Shown: positions 55,550 through 63,746 of the stretch, piece by piece
How the letters are laid out: the number at the start of each line of letters is the position of its first letter
Position numbering within the stretch: position 1 is the stretch's first letter
Assembly (NCBI RefSeq): GCF_902536725.1
Contig: NZ_CACAYO010000007.1
Coordinates: 1 to 64,000 of the forward strand
Direction: 5' to 3'
DNA: 64,000 nt
Source of the DNA: an uncultured Prochlorococcus sp.
GTDB taxonomy: Bacteria; Cyanobacteriota; Cyanobacteriia; PCC-6307; Cyanobiaceae
Made by a program: the position numbers and the translations under genes
The notes under the pieces: generated by a model
Seen by the model: the letters and a program-made list of their open reading frames with translations, nothing else
Told to the model about the DNA's origin: nothing
Databases searched by the model: none

Positions 55550-56254
55550 ATGGCTGATTGGTGGCAGTGGTCTCAAAAGCGAGAAAAAGAAGCCCTCACT
55601 TTTGCAGTTGTTGGTGTTGGAAGATTTGGAACTGCTGTTTGTAGAGAACTTATAAGTAATGGTGCAGATGTCTTGGCTGCAGATTATTCGGAAAAAGCTA
55701 TTGATGATTTAAGACAATTAGAACCTGCTATAGAAGCTAGAGTTGTAGATTGTACTGATGAAGAGTCTATGAAGGAATCTGGAATACTTGAGATGAATAC
55801 TGTTGTGGTAGGTATAAGTGAACCTATTGAAGCAAGTATAACTACGACCCTTATTGCTAAAGATAGTGAAGGAAGCAAAGTCAAAAGAGTAATTGCGAGA
55901 GCTACAAGTGACTTGCACGAAAAAATGTTAAAAAGGGTAGGTGCAGACAAAGTTGTCTTCCCTTCTAGAATGCAAGGAGAAAGATTAGGTTTAGAACTAG
56001 TTAGACCAAATCTAATTGAAAGATTGGAACTTGATAACCAAACCGGTATAGATGAAATAACTGTTCCAGAAGAATTTATTGGAAGATCTTTGAGAGATTT
56101 AAATTTGAGGAAAAATTATTTTGTAAATGTCCTTGCAGCAGGACCTGCTGAACAACTCACAGTTAATCCTCCAGCAAAATATATCTTGGAAAGAGGAAAT
56201 ATTTTGGTAGTAATGGGAAAAACTGCAGATTTACAGAAATTGCCTCAGAATTAA
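55550..56254 (+). CDS. ktrA: Potassium uptake regulatory subunit TrkA/KtrA
   Basis: The 234-aa cytoplasmic gating ring subunit has an RCK_N/Rossmann domain (VGVGRFGTAV, G22, G24, G27) and an RCK_C domain near 150-225 (ITVPEEFIGRSLRDLNLRKN). It binds nucleotides and gates KtrB. It is 18 bp downstream of ktrB. Confidence 0.94.
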   Translation: MADWWQWSQKREKEALTFAVVGVGRFGTAVCRELISNGADVLAADYSEKAIDDLRQLEPAIEARVVDCTDEESMKESGILEMNTVVVGISEPIEASITTTLIAKDSEGSKVKRVIARATSDLHEKMLKRVGADKVVFPSRMQGERLGLELVRPNLIERLELDNQTGIDEITVPEEFIGRSLRDLNLRKNYFVNVLAAGPAEQLTVNPPAKYILERGNILVVMGKTADLQKLPQN

Positions 56255-56260
56255 CTACTT

Positions 56261-56563
56261 TTAATCAGATTTTTTATAATATCTAATTCTTTGAGGAGCT
56301 CTTTTTAACCTTCTTACGCTTTGTTTTTCAAGTTCGTCTCTGAATTTATCGGTATTTAAATTATTTTCTGAAACAGATGATTTATTTTCTTTTTCGAAAT
56401 ATTTTTTTATACCCTCTTGTATTAACACTTTTGCCATATTACTAACTGTCCTAGATTCATTATTAGCCAAAATAGTTAATTGCTCGCATATTAATTCTGG
56501 AAGAACTACTTGAATTCTGGGGGATTTAGGCTTCCCATTAGTTGAATTTTGGCGGGTAGCCAT
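56261..56563 (-). CDS. Ribbon-helix-helix (CopG-like) DNA-binding protein
   Basis: The 100-aa protein has a central ribbon-helix-helix pattern (about 15-57): a beta strand PRIQVVLP, helix LICEQLTILANNES, turn and helix VSNMAKVLIQEGIKKYFE. The C-terminal half is charged. Such proteins are short dimeric repressors. A strong inverted repeat in the divergent promoter region (56594-56630) is a candidate own operator. It converges closely with ktrA (6-bp gap). Confidence 0.75.
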   Translation of the reverse strand: MATRQNSTNGKPKSPRIQVVLPELICEQLTILANNESRTVSNMAKVLIQEGIKKYFEKENKSSVSENNLNTDKFRDELEKQSVRRLKRAPQRIRYYKKSD

Positions 56564-56593
56564 GAGTCAAAGTTGATAACTGTTACTTATTAG

Positions 56594-56630
56594 TATACAC
56601 AGTTAGTCAAGGATACTATCTTTGTGTATA
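56594..56630. promoter_or_regulatory. Inverted repeat TATACACA/TGTGTATA, operator candidate
   Basis: TATACACA (56594-56601) and TGTGTATA (56623-56630) are perfect inverted arms with 21 bp between. Outer bases extend the symmetry imperfectly: TTACT at 56583 matches AGTAA at 56636. An internal TAGTAT/ATACTA pair (56591-56596 and 56613-56618) adds a second inverted match. It lies between the divergent RHH gene and the gene at 56681. Confidence 0.55.
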
Positions 56631-56680
56631 TTATTAGTAAGGAAATTTATCTCCGTATCAATTAATTGTTTTATTGTTCC

Positions 56681-57019
56681 ATGAAAAATTCAAGAAAAAT
56701 TGATTCTCCTAAAAGGTTGATAATTGATAAACCAAAAAAAAGATTAGTTAATTCTGATTCTCACGATAATGAAAATAGTGACGTTTTGGTATCAGCTGTA
56801 ATTAGTCCATATTTGTTAACTCATCTTCACCATATTCTTCAGCAGTCTGAGTATTATGCTCAAAAAGATGGTAGAAAATCTCACGCAGCTAACTTTGCGA
56901 AACTAAGAAAAGTTTTATGTTTAGACGCAAGAAGTATGGCAGATGCCTCTGCAAAAGAGATAATAGATGTGGATAATGATTTGCCTAATATTAACTATAA
57001 TGATCAAAATGTAGCTTGA
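56681..57019 (+). CDS. Unknown 112-aa protein
   Basis: The start is ATG 56681. The N-terminal 40 residues are basic and polar (SRKIDSPKRLIIDKPKKRL). Then comes a helical part (LVSAVISPYLLTHLHHILQQSEYYAQKDGRK) with a basic/Ala-rich helix SHAANFAKLRKVLCLDARSMADASAKEI. Cytoplasmic; no family recognised. It is divergent from the RHH gene and 34 bp upstream of the Nif11-like gene. Confidence 0.6.
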   Translation: MKNSRKIDSPKRLIIDKPKKRLVNSDSHDNENSDVLVSAVISPYLLTHLHHILQQSEYYAQKDGRKSHAANFAKLRKVLCLDARSMADASAKEIIDVDNDLPNINYNDQNVA

Positions 57020-57053
57020 AGTAATAATCTATTTATAAATAGATTTTAAAAAC

Positions 57054-57284
57054 ATGTCTAGTAATGCTGAAAAGCTCTATAAGTTAATAGCCAACGATTC
57101 CAAAAAGAAACAAAGTCTGTTTATGACGGCCTTAACTAATCCCAAAAAAGCCTTAGATAAAATATGCGATATTGGCAACGAGTTAAATATTTCTGTGACT
57201 AAAGAAGAGGTTATTGAATATTTGAGTACTATTGATGATGAGGCAACTAAAATGTGGTTAATCAAGGCTCGAGGAGGACTTTAG
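57054..57284 (+). CDS. Nif11-like small protein
   Basis: The 76-aa protein has the pattern of Nif11 domains: an N-terminal helix (NAEKLYKLIANDSKKKQSLF), a middle helix with P-K-K-A-L (NPKKALDKICDIGNELN), then the ISVTKEEVIEYLS stretch and an end KARGGL. Nif11 domains occur next to nitrogenase genes and as leader regions of RiPP peptides, but here no modification enzyme is near and no core peptide follows the GG. Function unknown; assignment by eye. Confidence 0.5.
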   Translation: MSSNAEKLYKLIANDSKKKQSLFMTALTNPKKALDKICDIGNELNISVTKEEVIEYLSTIDDEATKMWLIKARGGL

Positions 57285-57438
57285 GAAAAGGTTTCGAATA
57301 ATTATTATTTGGATTAGGAACAGGTTTTATTCTTTTGTTGTAACCACCTCCACCAGCCAAAGTCCAAAAAAACCAATAACTTGGAATTGCAAGAGCTGCA
57401 GCAATGAAAATCACTACAATTTGTTCTATTCTTTTCAT
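57262..57438 (-). CDS. 58-aa single-helix protein, overlaps the Nif11-like gene
   Basis: The ORF runs ATG (57436-57438) to TGA (57262-57264). An N-terminal hydrophobic helix (IVVIFIAAALAIPSYWFFWTLA, about 7-28) is followed by GGGGYNKRIKPVPNPNNNYSKPFPK, a Gly/Pro/Asn-rich tail. The 3' end overlaps the convergent Nif11-like gene by 23 bp. No family recognised; could be membrane-anchored with a short exposed tail. Confidence 0.5.
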   Translation of the reverse strand: MKRIEQIVVIFIAAALAIPSYWFFWTLAGGGGYNKRIKPVPNPNNNYSKPFPKVLLEP

Positions 57439-57510
57439 GATTTAATTTTATTCCACAAAATATTTTTTAGTAAATAAGCCACAGATTTTGTAAATTCTAT
57501 TTTTAAAACA

Positions 57511-59136
57511 GTGATTAGATTTGAAGGTGTAAGCAAAATTTATTCTACAGATGTTGTTTTAAAAAATATTAGTTGGGAGATTAAGAAAGGAGAAAAAGTT
57601 GGGTTAGTTGGTTCTAATGGTGCAGGTAAAACAACCCAATTTAAGATTTTAATTGGAGAGGAAGAGCAAACAAGTGGAACGATCATCAAAGAGGGAAATC
57701 CTAAAATTGCCCATTTAAAGCAAGAGTTTGATTGTAATTTAAATTTTTCAGTGAGACAGGAATTAGAAAGTTCTTTTAAAGATATACAAATTGTTGCCAT
57801 AAAACTTTTAGAAATTGAGAATAAAATGAAGTCGTTGGATACAAAAAAAAATTCAGATGAACTTGAAATATTTGTAAATCAACTCGCAAAATATCAAGCA
57901 AAATTTGAAGCTTTAGGTGGTTATAAAATGCAATCTGATGTAGAAAAAATATTACCAAAATTAGGCTTTTCTATAGAAGATGCTGATAAATTAGTTGGCA
58001 ATTTCTCAGGTGGATGGCAGATGAAAGTTGCACTTGGAAAAATAATCTTACAAAAACCGGATTTACTTTTACTGGATGAACCAACCAATCATTTAGATTT
58101 AGAAACTATTTTTTGGTTGGAAGAATATTTATCATCGCTTAAAATTGCAGTTATAATAATTAGCCATGATAGATATTTCTTGGATAAATTATGTAAAAAA
58201 ATAATTTTTGTAGATAGAGGAATATCTGAAACATATAATGGAAATTATTCTTTTTTTGTCGAACAGAAATCTTTGAATGAAGAATCACAAAATAAGGCAT
58301 ATCAATTACAACAAAAAGAAATTGAGTTACAGAAGAGGTATATAGATAGATTTAGAGCTAGTGCAACTAGAAGTTCTCAAGCGAAGAGTAGAGAAAAACA
58401 ATTGAAAAAGATTTCTAAAATTGAGGCTCCCATAGCAAAATCAAAAAGTCCTGTTTTTAATTTTCCAGAGTGCCCTCGCTCAGGAAAATTAGTTCTAAAT
58501 ATCAAAAATTTGTCACATAGTTTCGAGGATAAAATTCTTTTTTTAGATATTAATTTAAAGATTTCTTCTGGGGAGAAAATAGCAATTTTGGGACCTAATG
58601 GCTGCGGCAAATCTACATTGCTTAAAATTATTATGAAAAAAATATCTCCTGAAATTGGAGAAATTAATCTTGGTAAACATAATATAATTACTAGTTATTA
58701 TGAACAGAATCAGGCTGAGGCACTTTCACTTGAAGAAAGGGTTATTGATTTAATATTTAATAAGTCTCCAGAATGGTCCCAAAAAAAAGTTAGAACATTT
58801 TTAGGGGGTTTTGGCTTTCAAAATGAAACTGTTTTTAAATATATTAAACAACTAAGTGGGGGAGAAAAGGCAAGATTAGCATTGGCGCTCATGATTATTA
58901 ATCCTAGTAATTTCCTTCTTTTGGACGAACCAACTAATCATTTGGATTTGCAATCTAAGGAAAACTTAGAATTAGCAATTAAAAATTATAAAGGTTCATT
59001 ATTAATCATTTCTCACGATCGATATTTTATTTCAAAGGTTGCAAATAGAATTATTGAAATTAAAGATTCAAAGTTATTTTCATATGATGGTAATTACGAA
59101 TATTTTTTAGAAAAAACTAAAAGCTTAAAAATTTGA
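57511..59136 (+). CDS. ABC-F family ATPase (ribosome-associated)
   Basis: The 541-aa soluble protein has two ABC modules. Module one: Walker A GSNGAGKTT, signature FSGGWQM and Walker B LLLLDEPTNHLDLE. Module two: [34 protein letters not shown]. An arm/linker between them is rich in Lys and Gln (about 250-305). It has no membrane domain, as in EttA/Uup/YheS, which rescue or regulate ribosomes; which of these it is cannot be decided. Start GTG 57511. Confidence 0.9.
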   Translation: MIRFEGVSKIYSTDVVLKNISWEIKKGEKVGLVGSNGAGKTTQFKILIGEEEQTSGTIIKEGNPKIAHLKQEFDCNLNFSVRQELESSFKDIQIVAIKLLEIENKMKSLDTKKNSDELEIFVNQLAKYQAKFEALGGYKMQSDVEKILPKLGFSIEDADKLVGNFSGGWQMKVALGKIILQKPDLLLLDEPTNHLDLETIFWLEEYLSSLKIAVIIISHDRYFLDKLCKKIIFVDRGISETYNGNYSFFVEQKSLNEESQNKAYQLQQKEIELQKRYIDRFRASATRSSQAKSREKQLKKISKIEAPIAKSKSPVFNFPECPRSGKLVLNIKNLSHSFEDKILFLDINLKISSGEKIAILGPNGCGKSTLLKIIMKKISPEIGEINLGKHNIITSYYEQNQAEALSLEERVIDLIFNKSPEWSQKKVRTFLGGFGFQNETVFKYIKQLSGGEKARLALALMIINPSNFLLLDEPTNHLDLQSKENLELAIKNYKGSLLIISHDRYFISKVANRIIEIKDSKLFSYDGNYEYFLEKTKSLKI

Positions 59137-59247
59137 TTACTTTTAATAAAATTTACAATTGGCTAAGTAAGATCACTCATTTATCTTTACATAGTTTACC
59201 GTCCTTGATTAATCTTAAAAATACAAAAATAGGTTTTATTAATTTAA

Positions 59248-59391
59248 ATGAAAAATTACAATTTCCAAGAAAAATATTTTCAAATTTCTGATCCTATTGA
59301 AAGTTATTTTGAATGTATTACTTCCTGCGATATAAGGGATGGTAGATGTATTTCTAGATGTGTGGAAATACTTAAACGGAATGACAAATAA
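59248..59391 (+). CDS. 47-aa protein with twin CX3C motif
   Basis: The ORF runs ATG 59248 to TAA 59389-59391. Cysteines C23, C27, C34 and C38 give CX3C-X6-CX3C, a pattern for a small disulfide-locked helical hairpin or a metal site. The N-terminus is polar (MKNYNFQEKYFQISDPIESY). It converges with the Deg protease (5-bp gap). No family recognised. Confidence 0.5.
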   Translation: MKNYNFQEKYFQISDPIESYFECITSCDIRDGRCISRCVEILKRNDK

Positions 59392-59396
59392 ATATT

Positions 59397-60518
59397 TTAG
59401 TTATTTTGTAGATTAGTAATATCAGTTGGTGTTACTTTTAAATTAATAAATTTATTTTTACGCTTTAACAATATATTTAGTTGTTTTTTGATACCATTTT
59501 TACCAATTTGTTCTATTACTTCTGATGCGGTTTCAATATCTTTATTACCAATTTTAATTATAATATCATTTGTCTTGATTCCACTTTTTTCAGCTGGACT
59601 GTTCGGCACTACATATCCAACAATTACAACATTATTTTTTCTATCAGAAATACTTTCTTCTATTAGACTAATTCCAATCATAGGATGTATGACTTTCCCA
59701 TTGGTTATAAGTTGATAGGCAATTTCCTTAGCTTTATTAATTGGGATTGCGAAACTCAAACCCGCTCCTGGACCTGATCTTATTAATGTATTAATACCAA
59801 TTACTTCTCCATCGCTATTCAAAAGTGGACCTCCAGAATTGCCAGGATTAATAGCAGCGTCAGTTTGTATCAGTTCAAGTTTTTTATCATATATTCCTAA
59901 TTGAGTTACGTTTCTATTTAGATTACTAATAATGCCCAGCGTAACTGTGTTTTCCAGTCCGAATGGATTTCCAACTGCTATAGCCCAATCACCAACTTTA
60001 ATTTTTGCAGAATCGCCCAATTTTGCTTTTGGCCAAGGCCCTTTCCCTTCAATTTTTAGCACAGCTAAATCAGTAAAAGAGTCTTGGCCTATCAGCTTAG
60101 CGTTTATTTTTTTGCCATTAGTTAAACCAACAATTACCTTATCTGATCCATTCACTACATGAGCATTGGTCATTACAAGCCCATCTGCAAATATAAATCC
60201 ACTGCCTTGATTTTGCTCTATCCTTGGTCGATTTTCGTTAGGCAAATCTAATCCAAAAAATTTTTCAAAATATGGGTCTAGAAATAGTTGAGAATTTCTT
60301 GGGAAATTTCTTTTTTTTACGTATCTTTGAGTATCAATTGTCACCACAGCTGCACCGGTTCTTTCTACAGCTTTAGTTATGAAAGATTTGTTTGAAAATA
60401 AACTAACTTCATTAAGTTTTGGTTTGCTTAATGTTTGGGGTATTACTTTTGCAGGATATGTAATGCCTATTGGAATTAATGAGACGATTAGTAATAGCTT
60501 TTGGATGTATCTTTTCAA
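59397..60518 (-). CDS. Deg/HtrA-family serine protease with PDZ domain
   Basis: The 373-aa protein has an N-terminal signal peptide (about 1-25), a trypsin-like domain with triad H120, D150 and S228 (GNSGGPL) and one C-terminal PDZ domain (about 280-365). It degrades or refolds damaged proteins in the periplasm or thylakoid lumen; cyanobacterial HhoA/HhoB/HtrA share this one-PDZ layout. Start TTG at 60518. Confidence 0.92.
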   Translation of the reverse strand: MKRYIQKLLLIVSLIPIGITYPAKVIPQTLSKPKLNEVSLFSNKSFITKAVERTGAAVVTIDTQRYVKKRNFPRNSQLFLDPYFEKFFGLDLPNENRPRIEQNQGSGFIFADGLVMTNAHVVNGSDKVIVGLTNGKKINAKLIGQDSFTDLAVLKIEGKGPWPKAKLGDSAKIKVGDWAIAVGNPFGLENTVTLGIISNLNRNVTQLGIYDKKLELIQTDAAINPGNSGGPLLNSDGEVIGINTLIRSGPGAGLSFAIPINKAKEIAYQLITNGKVIHPMIGISLIEESISDRKNNVVIVGYVVPNSPAEKSGIKTNDIIIKIGNKDIETASEVIEQIGKNGIKKQLNILLKRKNKFINLKVTPTDITNLQNN

Positions 60519-60690
60519 TTTTGATTTTCTTACGTTCCTCTAGAGATTAAATCCACTATGACAGTGTAATTTAAATATAACTAGTAATTTAATTAATTGA
60601 ATGTAGAAAATAGTTTAGTTACTTAAAGTAGCTAAATTTCTTTTTTTCGGGCTATGATATTAAAAATATAACCAACAAATTTATAAGTCA

Positions 60691-60954
60691 ATGACTATTT
60701 TATTTCCAATCATATATTCTGCGGCCTTAACTTATTTAGTGTGGAAAGCTTTTAAAGTTATGTCTAATGGCTGGGGTATATCTGATAATAAAAATCAACG
60801 ATCAAGTACTTCTAGTTTTAAACAAAAAAAGTACACAATACATCCAGAACTTTTAGATAAATCAGGTAACATAACAGAAGAGGAGCTACTAACCGTAAGA
60901 TTTTCAAATGATAATGACTCTACTTTAGAAGAAAAAGGTTCAACAACTGATTAA
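60691..60954 (+). CDS. DUF2973-like cyanobacterial membrane protein
   Basis: The 87-aa protein has an N-terminal hydrophobic helix (ILFPIIYSAALTYLVWKAF) and the segment HPELLDKSGNITEEELLTVRF, the mark of DUF2973 proteins in cyanobacteria. Function unknown. It is 23 bp before the next gene. Confidence 0.7.
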   Translation: MTILFPIIYSAALTYLVWKAFKVMSNGWGISDNKNQRSSTSSFKQKKYTIHPELLDKSGNITEEELLTVRFSNDNDSTLEEKGSTTD

Positions 60955-60977
60955 TCAAAATATATCTAAGGAAAAAA

Positions 60978-61361
60978 TTGGAATTAAGAACAAAAATTGT
61001 TTCAGCGGTAATAAGATCTCTTAAATTGCCACCAAGGTTTCGTTTGAAAATGGTTAAAGAAGATCCAGTGAGACTTGAACTAAGCCTTACTCCCTCTTAC
61101 GGTAAAAATCCAGTTATTGTTGGTATAGTTGAATCTTTAGACTTAGTCGCTCGAAGAGATAGAGAAGGCAGACTCCCTAGAGATCTTCAAGGGACTTGGG
61201 ACTGGACCGTAAGACATGGAAAAGTTAGCACTGGAGGTTGGAATCCTATGTTAAAAGAGGCATTGCAAACAATGTTCGATACAGGATTGCCAGCCATTGT
61301 ATATGAGGAATTAACTGGTGATGAATATAGACCTGTTGATGGTGTAAGACATGTTAAATAA
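60978..61361 (+). CDS. Unknown conserved-looking 127-aa protein
   Basis: The protein starts at TTG with a basic N-terminus. The centre (GIVESLDLVARRDREGRLPRDLQGTWDWTVRHG) and the Gly/Trp-rich GKVSTGGWNPML look well ordered, so it is a real cytoplasmic protein, but I recognise no family or catalytic motif. Confidence 0.6.
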   Translation: MELRTKIVSAVIRSLKLPPRFRLKMVKEDPVRLELSLTPSYGKNPVIVGIVESLDLVARRDREGRLPRDLQGTWDWTVRHGKVSTGGWNPMLKEALQTMFDTGLPAIVYEELTGDEYRPVDGVRHVK

Positions 61362-61431
61362 AAAAATTTATTATTTTTCATAAAATCTTCCTTAAAACGT
61401 TAATATAACTTGATAGACATTTTAGAAAATT

Positions 61432-61578
61432 ATGAATAAAGACAATGAACCAAGATTTGGATTTGTAAATTTTGCAGAAACTTGGAATGGCCGTATGGCA
61501 ATGATGGGCATTTTGATAGGACTTGGTACTGAATTAATTACTGGACAAAGTATTCTTCGACAAATTGGAATAGGTTAG
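61432..61578 (+). CDS. hli: Short high-light-inducible protein
   Basis: The 48-aa ORF (ATG 61432, TAG 61576-61578) has the chlorophyll-binding helix: FAETWNGRMAMMGILIGLGTEL, with E, N and R in the ExxNxR positions followed by a single transmembrane helix. This is the minimal Hlip form, common in many copies in Prochlorococcus, protecting photosystem II and pigments. AT-rich upstream sequence. Confidence 0.85.
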   Translation: MNKDNEPRFGFVNFAETWNGRMAMMGILIGLGTELITGQSILRQIGIG

Positions 61579-61581
61579 TAT

Positions 61582-61923
61582 TTACTTAATTTCTTCTGCT
61601 TTCACATCAATGATACTTTCACTAGGCTTTTTATCTAATTGATTTTTCTTATTTATATTCTTTAAATCTGCACCGCAATTTATGCAGGTTTCACTTAAAC
61701 CTAATGATATTGCCCCACAATTACTGCATGTATTAATTTTAGATTTGTAAGAATTAAAACCCATAAACACTAAAACTAATAATAGAAGAGGAATTAAAAA
61801 TAAAAGAAGTATAATATTTCCAACAAAGCTAATGAAAAAGTTAAATCCAAAAATTGGAATAACGATAAGTATGATTAACGAGTAGGTAAGAAGATTTTTA
61901 TTGGCTTTAAGAAAATAATTCAC
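61582..61923 (-). CDS. Zinc-ribbon membrane protein
   Basis: The 113-aa protein with GTG start has two hydrophobic helices near residues 13-55, then a zinc ribbon with C66-x2-C69 and C80-x2-C83 (CSNCG...CINCG), then a polar tail. The role is unknown. It is 3 bp from the convergent hli stop and 11 bp downstream of the YihY gene. Confidence 0.6.
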   Translation of the reverse strand: MNYFLKANKNLLTYSLIILIVIPIFGFNFFISFVGNIILLLFLIPLLLLVLVFMGFNSYKSKINTCSNCGAISLGLSETCINCGADLKNINKKNQLDKKPSESIIDVKAEEIK

Positions 61924-61934
61924 CTTAATTTTCC

Positions 61935-62849
61935 TTATCTATAATTTCTTTTCTTATTTACTAAAGTCATACTAGCAATTACTACGCTCCAACATTGTCC
62001 AAAATATAAAATTACTCCTAATAGCCATACCCATAAAGTAAGTACTAGAAAACCTCCAATAAAACCGTATGCTTGAAATCTTACTCCAAGTGAGAGAATA
62101 CTTTTACTCACTGCAAGGTTCAAAGTGGTTAGGCCTATTCCAATAAGAAAAGATCCAGGTAAGAGTGGTTTCAATGGAACTTTTCTACTGGGTAAAAGTG
62201 CTTGTAATAAAAGAGCCATTAAAGAAAAGCCAATTAATGGTATTGCAAACTGACCAACTTGTAATAACGGCAACTTTAATAACAAATCAGAAATAAGATT
62301 ATTAGATTTTGAAAGATTTTCTAAAACGTTACTTGGGATCATCCTAAGATTTGCACTAATTTGATCTAATACCATTAAAAAACCAATAAAGAATACTATT
62401 AAAAAGGCTTCAACTCTATTTCGGAGAAACTTCGAAGCTTGCACTCTCCAAGCAGCATTGACTTTTTTAGAGGGAATTTCGTCCTCCCAAAGCCTATCCG
62501 AACCTCTTTGAAGTGATAGATATGCATTTCCTGCTGTAAAAAGCAAAAACATAGCCCCAAGAATTCCTGCTCCAAAACCTTGATCTATTAATTTAAATAA
62601 TGTTGTCTCAACTAATTCAACTACTGAAGGAGGTAAAAGCTGAGCAGCAATAGCAATTATTTGTTGATCTAATCCTTCTTGTTTTCCTAAGAACCATGAA
62701 GCTATCGAAAGAGAAATTAGAAGGATAGGAAAAAATGATTGAAGTGTGTAGTATGCAAATGCAGCGCTTAAATCAACACAATCAGATTTGCTCCATCGCT
62801 CACAAGCTCCCCATAAACTTTTAAGTATCCATGTTGAACTTCTCTGCAT
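61935..62849 (-). CDS. YihY/BrkB-family inner membrane protein
   Basis: The 304-aa protein has about six transmembrane helices, starting with the family segment LSAAFAYYTLQSFFPILLISLSIA and then LWVWLLGVILYFGQCWSVVIASM near the C-terminus. This family was once called ribonuclease BN, but it is an uncharacterised membrane family. I start at ATG 62849; a TTG at 62864 adds five residues. Confidence 0.82.
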   Translation of the reverse strand: MQRSSTWILKSLWGACERWSKSDCVDLSAAFAYYTLQSFFPILLISLSIASWFLGKQEGLDQQIIAIAAQLLPPSVVELVETTLFKLIDQGFGAGILGAMFLLFTAGNAYLSLQRGSDRLWEDEIPSKKVNAAWRVQASKFLRNRVEAFLIVFFIGFLMVLDQISANLRMIPSNVLENLSKSNNLISDLLLKLPLLQVGQFAIPLIGFSLMALLLQALLPSRKVPLKPLLPGSFLIGIGLTTLNLAVSKSILSLGVRFQAYGFIGGFLVLTLWVWLLGVILYFGQCWSVVIASMTLVNKKRNYR

Positions 62850-62943
62850 ACTAATTTTCTTCAAATATTTATTTATTTATTTATTTAATTTTTATTGTAT
62901 CTGATTAAGAAATTTTTCAAGTAATTTTTTATTTATGATGCAA

Positions 62944-63744
62944 TTATTTTGCTAATAATAAATTGCCCCATGGCTTTAGAATTTCAAATTTTTCAATAGA
63001 TCTACAAGCAATTAATGGAAAATTAACATCGCTCAAGTCTTCTCCTGAAACTAAATTTAAAGGATCTGTGTCTAACCACTCTATAGAACAATTGAGTTCT
63101 TCTAATAGCAGCCAGGCTGCTGCAATATCCCATATCTTAGGTGTTGATTCTATCGCTCCGAAAGTTTGTCCCATCGCTACACTCGTAAGATTTAAACTCG
63201 ATACACCTAAGAGTCTGATTTTGCCAGGAAATACTGAGTTTGGTTTTTTTTGTAAAATTTTTATTGATCTACTACATAAAGAAATGCATTCACTTTGACG
63301 ATTATTTTGACTAGGATCAATTTTCTTGTTATTTAACCAAACCCCTTTACTTTTTATGGATACAAACTTTTTTTTCAATGTAGGAATTATTAAAAAAGAA
63401 GATTGTGGTTTACCATCAACGAACCTTGCTACAGATATAGACCAGTAAGGAATACCGGCAGCAAAATTTGTTGTCCCATCGAGTGGATCTACTACCCAGT
63501 AAGCTTTTGAATTTGGAATTAACTTTTGTCCTTCTTCACTTAGGACACCTTCACCTGGAGCTATTGAAGCTAAGCCATCTACGATGGTTTTGTCACTCCA
63601 TAAATCACAACTTGTTAATAATGATCCATCTGCTTTATTGCTGGCGCTAATATTTCCAAAATCTTTTGTTTGACGTTGACTAACCAATTCAAATAAAGAA
63701 TCTAATTCACGTAGTTGCTTATGAGTTAAATTTTGTTGAATCAT
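62944..63744 (-). CDS. Inositol monophosphatase-family phosphatase
   Basis: The 266-aa protein carries the family motif WVVDPLDGTTNFAAG (metal-binding D and the DGT) and the second metal motif WDIAAAWLLLEE. The family includes inositol monophosphatase, 3'(2'),5'-bisphosphate nucleotidase and fructose bisphosphatase; which substrate is used is not clear from sequence. ATG 63744 is chosen over a TTG at 63759. It lies 2 bp downstream of the TolC-like gene, likely co-transcribed. Confidence 0.85.
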   Translation of the reverse strand: MIQQNLTHKQLRELDSLFELVSQRQTKDFGNISASNKADGSLLTSCDLWSDKTIVDGLASIAPGEGVLSEEGQKLIPNSKAYWVVDPLDGTTNFAAGIPYWSISVARFVDGKPQSSFLIIPTLKKKFVSIKSKGVWLNNKKIDPSQNNRQSECISLCSRSIKILQKKPNSVFPGKIRLLGVSSLNLTSVAMGQTFGAIESTPKIWDIAAAWLLLEELNCSIEWLDTDPLNLVSGEDLSDVNFPLIACRSIEKFEILKPWGNLLLAK

Positions 63745-63746
63745 AT

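Noticed and set aside
57054..57284. Lanthipeptide (prochlorosin-like) precursor
   Set aside because: Although Nif11-like and ending GGL, there is no core peptide after the GG and no LanM-type synthetase nearby.
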